A stretch of 64,000 bases of DNA. Origin: Cyanobacteria bacterium OH_PDB_230 (GTDB taxonomy: Bacteria > Cyanobacteriota > Vampirovibrionia > Gastranaerophilales > Gastranaerophilaceae). The stretch spans positions 1,170,553-1,234,552 of the forward strand of contig JAEZSO010000002.1 of the NCBI GenBank assembly GCA_023421795.1, given 5' to 3'. A model generated the notes under the pieces. It saw only the letters and a list, made by a program, of their open reading frames with translations, made no database searches and was not told where the DNA came from. The position numbers and the translations under genes were made by a program. Each line of letters opens with the position of its first letter. The stretch's first letter is position 1. This document shows, piece by piece, positions 59,051 through 64,000 of the stretch.

Positions 59051-60289
59051 ATGAAAAAATCTATATATATATTATTAATTATAATAGTTATATTGTTATT
59101 GCCTCAATTTTTTGGTCTTAATCGCAATTGTGGCCCGAAAAAATCGAATGTTGTTTTTTGGACTCTCCAAATGGGAACATTTTCTAATTATATAAATAAT
59201 ATAATTAATGAATTTGAATCACAAAATCCGAATATACATATTGTATGGGTGGATGTCCCTTATTCCGAGGGAGAAAAAAGAACTTTGGCAGCTATTTTAA
59301 GTAATAATCCTCCTGATCTGGTGAACTTAACTCCTGATTTTTCTATATTGCTGGCCCAAAGAAAAGCTCTTTATATTATTCCTGAGTCATATATAAAAGA
59401 ATATTCTCCTTCTATTACAAATGTTTTAAAGAAAGATGACGGATATTTTGCTTTTCCTTTCTATGTCACGTCTGCGTTGACTTTTTATAACAAAGATTTA
59501 TATGAAAAATCCAAAATAACAAAGGTTCCAGCTACATATGATGAACTTTATTCTTTAGCGCAGCAAACAAAAAAATTAACAAATTCTTTTGTAACAATGC
59601 CGACGCTTACTGAAAATGATACCTTTTTAAAAATATTAAATAAATATAATATCAATACACCTGATACAATAAATTCACAAAAAAGCATAGAGATATTTAA
59701 TAAATATCAATATTTATACAAGAATAATTTGATACCTAAAGAATCTATTACACAAACCCACAGAGAAGCATTGGAAAAATATATGGCAGGTCAAATTGTA
59801 TTTTTACCTGCAGGTGCTAATTTCTTAAATATAATAAAAGAAAATGCGCCAAAAGTATTTAGTGATACTGAAGTGACAAATCAATTGGTGGGAGAAACTG
59901 GCAAATACGATTTTTCTCTTATGAATCTTGTGATTCCTAAAAGATCAAAAAATACAGAAGCTTCTGTTAAATTTGCTTTATTTTTGACAAATAAAAAAAA
60001 TCAATTGGAGCTGGCCAAATTGACAACGATATTACCCGCTAATAAAGAGGCTTTAAATGATGAATATTTTACGTCTATAGATAATAACGATATTTTTTCA
60101 AAAGCAAGGGTTATCTCTGCCAATCAATTAAATAATATTCAGCCGATGGTTCAGGCTTCTTCTAATCAAAAAGAATTGCTTTCGTTAATAAATAACTATG
60201 TTCAGCAAATAGTTTTAGAAAAAGGTGACACCAAAACATTGTTAGATAATTTGTGTAACAGCTGGAGAAAACTATATAAACCGCAATAG
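59051..60289 (+). CDS. Extracellular solute-binding protein (UgpB/MalE-type)
   Basis: The 412 residues begin with a hydrophobic anchor (about 4-18, MKKSIYILLIIIVILLLPQF) and no clear lipobox, then the cluster B binding protein pattern: VVFWTLQMGTFSNYINNIINEFESQNPNIHIVWVDVPYSEGEKRTLAAI, LVNLTPDFSILLAQRKALYIIP, AFPFYVTSALTFYNKDLYEKS, and VIPKRSKNTEASVKFALFLTN. It should deliver a carbohydrate or glycerophosphodiester to an ABC importer. The only matching permease in the window is at 46636, 11.5 kb away. TAGGAGA precedes the ATG. It ends 36 bases before the LptG-like gene. Confidence 0.88.
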   Translation: MKKSIYILLIIIVILLLPQFFGLNRNCGPKKSNVVFWTLQMGTFSNYINNIINEFESQNPNIHIVWVDVPYSEGEKRTLAAILSNNPPDLVNLTPDFSILLAQRKALYIIPESYIKEYSPSITNVLKKDDGYFAFPFYVTSALTFYNKDLYEKSKITKVPATYDELYSLAQQTKKLTNSFVTMPTLTENDTFLKILNKYNINTPDTINSQKSIEIFNKYQYLYKNNLIPKESITQTHREALEKYMAGQIVFLPAGANFLNIIKENAPKVFSDTEVTNQLVGETGKYDFSLMNLVIPKRSKNTEASVKFALFLTNKKNQLELAKLTTILPANKEALNDEYFTSIDNNDIFSKARVISANQLNNIQPMVQASSNQKELLSLINNYVQQIVLEKGDTKTLLDNLCNSWRKLYKPQ

Positions 60290-60291
60290 TT

Positions 60292-60319
60292 TTGTGTTTC
60301 GATATTTTTGATTTAAAAT
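60292..60319 (+). promoter_or_regulatory. Promoter placing transcription start at the lptG-like ATG (leaderless)
   Basis: TTGTGT (60292-60297), 16-base spacer, TAAAAT (60314-60319), then six bases and the ATG at 60326. No Shine-Dalgarno sequence. It lacks the TGN of the other four but has a better -35. Confidence 0.5.
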
Positions 60320-60325
60320 GGTTTT

Positions 60326-61438
60326 ATGAATTCAAAATTTAAATTAAGTATTCTAGATAGATATATAGTTAGAGAAATACTGGAAGTCTTTATTTTTGGT
60401 GTAGTAGTTTTTACTTCTATAATATTTGCTTCAGATACCTTTATAACTTTAATTAAGCAAATTTCATTATATGGAATGCATTTCAATGTAGCCTTGATGA
60501 TAATCCTTTTGAATTTGCCGGCAGTTATAGTTATGACAATACCTATGAGTGTATTGTTTTCTACTGTTATGACCGTAAATAAATTATGTTTAGCTTCTGA
60601 AATAACCATCATGAGAGCTTGTGGAGTCAGCATAAACAGAATTGCAAGGCCTATATTTATTTTTGCAACAGTAATGGCTTTATTTACCTTTTTTATAAAT
60701 GAAACGGTAGTGCCGGTTACAACTGCTCAATCAAAGACTTTAGCATTATGGGCAATCGGCCAAAGGAATATACCTGAAGGTAAAACCAATTTCACGCTCA
60801 AGGAACTAGAAAATGGAACTAAACTGAAACGTTTGTTCTATGTTCAGAATTGTGAAAAAGATAAATTCTTTAATGTTTCTGTATTAGATTTGTCTAATCC
60901 AAAAACCATTCAAGTCTTACAGTCTAAAACAGGGACTTCAATCGAAGAAGGATGGCAATTTAATAATGCTTCTGTATATACCATTTCTAAAGAAGGCAAA
61001 GTTTTAAATACTTCATGGATCGAAAAAACAGTTATAGACTTTGGCGTTGACTTAAAAGAAAAGTTGCTTAAACAGAATGATGCATCTGATTTAAACTTTT
61101 CTGGATTATATAAATATATAAAGACTAATAAACCAGCTGATAAAAAATCTGACGCACAGCTAAGAATCAAGTTATGGGACAAAATAGCGTTGCCTGTTAC
61201 GACTGTCGTCCTGGTTTTATTAGGGGTGCCGTTAGCTATAACTCCTCCTAGAGTCCGTTACAACAGAGGGTTTTTATTTAGCATATTAATTATATTTTTC
61301 TACTATTTAATAAGAGCACTTTCTATATCTTTTGGTGAATCATTAGTTATATTGCCGTTCTTCGGCGCATGGCTGCCAAATATTATACTTGGATTTGTAG
61401 GATATATTTTATATTGTAGAAAAGCATATTCTATATAA
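60326..61438 (+). CDS. LptF/LptG-family lipopolysaccharide export permease
   Basis: The 370 residues have the YjgP/YjgQ layout: three N-terminal helices after LSILDRYIVREILEVFIFGVVVF, a beta-jellyroll periplasmic domain (about 125-270, with FYVQNCEKDKFFNVSVLDLS), and three C-terminal helices (LWDKIALPVTTVVLVLLGVPLAITPPRVRYNRGFLFSILIIFFYYLIRALSISFGE). In Proteobacteria LptF and LptG form a heterodimer with LptB2. Only one copy is here, so a homodimer, as in cyanobacteria, is possible. It implies a lipopolysaccharide-bearing outer membrane. No ribosome binding site is present. Confidence 0.9.
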   Translation: MNSKFKLSILDRYIVREILEVFIFGVVVFTSIIFASDTFITLIKQISLYGMHFNVALMIILLNLPAVIVMTIPMSVLFSTVMTVNKLCLASEITIMRACGVSINRIARPIFIFATVMALFTFFINETVVPVTTAQSKTLALWAIGQRNIPEGKTNFTLKELENGTKLKRLFYVQNCEKDKFFNVSVLDLSNPKTIQVLQSKTGTSIEEGWQFNNASVYTISKEGKVLNTSWIEKTVIDFGVDLKEKLLKQNDASDLNFSGLYKYIKTNKPADKKSDAQLRIKLWDKIALPVTTVVLVLLGVPLAITPPRVRYNRGFLFSILIIFFYYLIRALSISFGESLVILPFFGAWLPNIILGFVGYILYCRKAYSI

Positions 61439-61484
61439 CTTTTTGATATATCACTTTATATACAGATTAAACCACAAAAACAAC

Positions 61485-61508
61485 AATCCTTGCAAGACAA
61501 GGGTTTTG
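61485..61508 (+). terminator. Likely terminator after the lptG-like gene
   Basis: AATCCTTG and CAAGGGTT arms (one G-T pair) around CAAGA, followed by a short T stretch, about 50 bases after the stop codon. Weaker than the other terminators here. Confidence 0.55.
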
Positions 61509-61612
61509 AAAAATAGTGTTAAGTTTTGTAAACCAAATATGACATAAAAAGGCAATACTTAAAAGCAAAATGTTTTTATTATAGTACGAGAACTAACACA
61601 AGGATAAGAGAT

Positions 61613-62089
61613 ATGGGTTACGCATTATTTACAGCAAGAAAGCTGATGCTTCAAAACAGACTCAATCAGATGAACTACAGGCTGATGATTCTGAGCCAGC
61701 AAAGAAACGATTTGGTTCAACAAGCTGCTGACCTTGAAATGCAAAATGGCTATAAGAAAACTTTAAGAAGTATATTTGCTTCTCAAGATTATCAAAAAGG
61801 TGTTCAAGACCTATTAGATAATCCTCCATCAGATAGCAACACACAAAAATTAAAGTTGGAAAGCTTACAAGCAGATATGCAATCAGCAACAGGTAAAGAT
61901 GCTTTACAAGAATTGCTCGATAAATCAAAAATTAATAATATACACGCAGTAGAAAATCAAATCGATCTAGAAATGAAGAAACTAGAGACACAAGTAAAAG
62001 AAACAACAGCAGAGATGGAATCTGTGGAAAAAGCAGAAGAGCAAGGCATCAAAGCATCAGCTCCAAAATACGGCGGAGGCGCTGGCTAA
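61613..62089 (+). CDS. Small coiled-coil protein, 158 residues (paralogue of 57244-57639)
   Basis: MGYALFTARKLMLQNRLNQM leads into heptad-rich helices (NYRLMILSQQRNDLVQQAADLEMQ), a central linker (FASQDYQKGVQDLLDNPPSD), a second coiled coil (VENQIDLEMKKLETQVKETTAEMESVEKAEEQ) and a Gly/Pro tail (APKYGGGAG). It is soluble, with no signal peptide. Its N- and C-terminal patterns match the 131-residue protein at 57244. GGATAAGAG lies before the ATG. A strong terminator follows, so it is monocistronic. Function unknown; the tail could mark secretion or assembly, but nothing proves it. Confidence 0.7.
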   Translation: MGYALFTARKLMLQNRLNQMNYRLMILSQQRNDLVQQAADLEMQNGYKKTLRSIFASQDYQKGVQDLLDNPPSDSNTQKLKLESLQADMQSATGKDALQELLDKSKINNIHAVENQIDLEMKKLETQVKETTAEMESVEKAEEQGIKASAPKYGGGAG

Positions 62090-62098
62090 AAATAAAAG

Positions 62099-62126
62099 AA
62101 AAGGATCCGAAAGGGTCCTTTTTTTA
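62099..62126 (+). terminator. Terminator after the 158-residue coiled-coil protein gene
   Basis: AAAAGGATCC and GGGTCCTTTT arms with a stable GAAA tetraloop, followed by a T-run. Confidence 0.88.
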
Positions 62127-62204
62127 TTAATAAATTATTAACAAAAACGTTCATATCGTTTATTTGAAGTAAAATTATTATATACATAAATAAAGGTAAT
62201 AATT

Positions 62205-63008
62205 ATGTGGGAATATTCAGATAAAGTTATGGAGCATTATCGTAACCCCAAAAACGTTGGATCTATAGAAGATGCAGATGCTGTGGGTGAGGCCGGGTCC
62301 TTGGCGTGTGGCGATATGCTGAAAATATATTTAAAAATAGACGAAAACGGGATAATACAAGATGCCAAATTCCAAACATTTGGCTGCGGTTCTGCCGTTG
62401 CAAGCTCAAGTATCCTTACTGAAATGATTATAGGTAAGCACATAGAAGATGTCAGAAAAATAACAAATAAACAAATTGCAGATGAATTAGGTGGTTTGCC
62501 ACCTGAAAAAATGCACTGTTCTGTAATGGGACATGAGGCTTTAGAAGCTGCTATTGCTGATTATTTTAAAGAAGAAGTCACTCATAGCTCTGATGTTGTT
62601 TGTACATGCTTTGATGTTACAAGAGAAGTCATAGAAAATGAAATAAAAGCCAATAATTTAAAAACGGTTGAAGAAGTAACTAATTTTACAAAAGCAGGCG
62701 GTGCATGCGGTAAATGCAAAGGAGAAATCCAGAAGATATTAAATGAATTTGAAGAACCAAAACAAGAATCTTTAACAAAAACTCAGCTTATATTAAAAGT
62801 TAACAATATAATCGATAAGCATATTTCTAATGAATTAAGAAAAGATGGCGGCGATATTGAGCTTGTAGATGTTGAAGATAACAAAATTTTTGTTAAGCTC
62901 ACTGGCAAATGTAAGTCTTGTGTAAGACAGCCTTTGACATTGACTCATTTTGTTGAAGCAACTCTTAAAGAACACATAAGTCCTGATATTCAAGTTATAA
63001 GGGTATAG
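62205..63008 (+). CDS. nifU: NifU Fe-S cluster scaffold (three-domain)
   Basis: Scaffold for Fe-S cluster assembly. The 267 residues contain an IscU-like N-terminal domain with its three cysteines (GSLACGDML, TFGCGSAVASS, MHCSVMGHEA), a central [2Fe-2S] BFD-like domain (VVCTCFDVTREVI and GGACGKCKGEI, about 128-175), and a C-terminal NFU domain (RKDGGDIELVDV and GKCKSCVRQPLTL, CxxC). This full NifU is typical of anaerobes and diazotrophs. No nitrogenase genes are present in the window, so it is likely the housekeeping system. AAGG precedes the ATG. nifS follows after 6 bases. Confidence 0.95.
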   Translation: MWEYSDKVMEHYRNPKNVGSIEDADAVGEAGSLACGDMLKIYLKIDENGIIQDAKFQTFGCGSAVASSSILTEMIIGKHIEDVRKITNKQIADELGGLPPEKMHCSVMGHEALEAAIADYFKEEVTHSSDVVCTCFDVTREVIENEIKANNLKTVEEVTNFTKAGGACGKCKGEIQKILNEFEEPKQESLTKTQLILKVNNIIDKHISNELRKDGGDIELVDVEDNKIFVKLTGKCKSCVRQPLTLTHFVEATLKEHISPDIQVIRV

Positions 63009-63014
63009 ATAAGT

Positions 63015-64000
63015 ATGTCAAATGATAAAAGAATAGTATATTTAGATAATAATGCAACCACAAAAGTAGATGAAAAAGTTTTGGAAGTCATGCTCCCATA
63101 TTTTTCAACATATTATGGCAATCCATCAAGTATGTATGATTTTGGCGGAAAAGTTCAAGCTGAAATAAAAAAGGCGCGAGAAAGCGTTAAAGAGCTATTC
63201 GGTGCTAAAGACCAAAAAGAGATTTATTTTACCGGTTCTGGCTCTGAAAGTTCTAATATGGCAATAAGAGGAGTTTTAGACAACGACAGATCAAAAACTC
63301 ATATAATCACAACCAAAGTAGAGCACCCTTGCGTACTGAACACATATAAATTTCTTGAAAAAAATGGATATTCTGTAACATACTTGGGGGTTGATTCTCA
63401 GGGAGACCTTGACCTAAATGAGCTTGCTGAGTCAGTCAATGAAAAAACTGCTTTAGTTTCTGTTATGATGGCGAATAACGAAAGCGGAGTCATTTTCCCT
63501 GTTGAGAGAATAGCTGAAATTGTAAAAGAAAAAAATAAAGATACGAAAATATTTGTAGATGCAGTTCAAGGCGCCGGCAAAATTAATATAGATGTTGCTA
63601 ATACTAACATTGATTTGATGAGTGTTTCAGGCCATAAGTTCCACGCACCAAAGGGTGTGGGGGCGCTTTATATTAGGTCAGGAACCCTTGTTTCCCCTCT
63701 CATTATTGGCGGACACCAAGAAAGAGGTAAAAGAGCTGGAACAGAAAATGTTACAAGCATTATCGGTATGGGAAAAGCAGCTGAACTTGCAGTAGATGGC
63801 TTATACGATGAGGCTACAAGAGTGAAAGCTCTGAGAGACAAGCTAGAAACCAATATTCTAAAAAATATTTTCAATGCAAGGTTGAATACACCTAACATAA
63901 ATAGGGTTCCTAATACTACAAATATCGGCTTTGAATATATTGAAGGCGAACTTATTCTTCTTCACTTAAGTGATTTAGGTATTTGCGCAAGCTCAGGAAG
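63015..64000 (+). CDS. nifS: Cysteine desulfurase, NifS/IscS family (runs off the window end)
   Basis: Supplies sulfur from cysteine to NifU using PLP. About 328 residues are present, roughly five sixths of the enzyme: IVYLDNNATTKVDEKVLEVM, YFTGSGSESSNMAIRG, the PLP-stacking His in KVEHPCVLNTY, MMANNESGVIFPVERIA, VDAVQGAGKINID, and the PLP Lys in SVSGHKFHAPKGVGALYIR, then GGHQERGKRAGTENV. The window ends in GICASSGS, just at the loop where the catalytic Cys should follow. The ATG has only a weak GATAAG upstream and lies 6 bases after the nifU stop codon, so it is co-transcribed with it. Confidence 0.95.
   Translation, partial: MSNDKRIVYLDNNATTKVDEKVLEVMLPYFSTYYGNPSSMYDFGGKVQAEIKKARESVKELFGAKDQKEIYFTGSGSESSNMAIRGVLDNDRSKTHIITTKVEHPCVLNTYKFLEKNGYSVTYLGVDSQGDLDLNELAESVNEKTALVSVMMANNESGVIFPVERIAEIVKEKNKDTKIFVDAVQGAGKINIDVANTNIDLMSVSGHKFHAPKGVGALYIRSGTLVSPLIIGGHQERGKRAGTENVTSIIGMGKAAELAVDGLYDEATRVKALRDKLETNILKNIFNARLNTPNINRVPNTTNIGFEYIEGELILLHLSDLGICASSG

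Overview
The window is A+T-rich (roughly one third G+C by eye), densely coded, bacterial chromosomal DNA with no sign of phage, transposon or CRISPR array. The cell looks diderm: it has a TolC-like outer-membrane factor with a membrane-fusion protein, an LptF/LptG-type permease and many Sec signal peptides. The genes suggest a gut-type non-photosynthetic relative of cyanobacteria (Vampirovibrionia/Melainabacteria, probably Gastranaerophilales). This rests on the cyanobacterial-style class V aminotransferase next to serA, the fused NifU-NifS Fe-S system, and several small coiled-coil or 'FKG'-type proteins that I associate with that group. The assignment is inference, not a database result.

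Layout. 1-12.5 kb: end of enolase, a Bax-inhibitor-like membrane protein, a DUF3137 protein, a BaiN-like flavoprotein with folK, ribE-ribBA-GNAT, a YhcH-family protein, ruvB, an ArsB/NhaD-type transporter and pyruvate kinase. 12-23.6 kb: polA, then a run of TPR protein, DUF5989-like protein, SxtJ-like protein and NodU/SxtI-type carbamoyltransferase, followed by ndk-tgt, a CNT nucleoside transporter and a Cys-rich exported protein. 23.7-30.7 kb: an AsmA-like protein and a complete YbhG/YbhF/YbhS/YbhR-type efflux operon with its own TolC-like protein. 31-36.9 kb: a TPM (YgcG)/pseudo-nucleotidyltransferase/LemA operon, small membrane proteins, an exported HAD phosphatase and cysteine synthase with an unusual N-terminal leader. 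36.9-41.7 kb: a four-gene operon of CotH kinase-beta-helix protein, TM-TPR protein, VTC polyphosphate polymerase and DUF4956 protein. 41.9-47.5 kb: tRNA-Arg(UCU), a BioF-type enzyme, small lineage-type proteins, an exported metallophosphoesterase, a double-HTH regulator, pth and a lone sugar ABC permease. 47.6-64 kb: phosphohexomutase, sppA, a Yip1-like protein, a repeat protein, a second TPR protein, aminotransferase-serA, rarA, a solute-binding protein, an LptG-like permease, nifU and the start of nifS.

Themes. Central metabolism (eno, pyk, serA, cysK, rib genes, folK) is scattered in short operons. Convergent pairs are usually separated by one strong bidirectional hairpin terminator. The most promising undescribed material is the CotH/VTC/DUF4956 operon, the SxtI-SxtJ-SxtK-like trio, a set of five genes whose promoters put transcription start at the start codon (predicted leaderless mRNAs), two candidate small RNAs, and several small lineage-type protein families.
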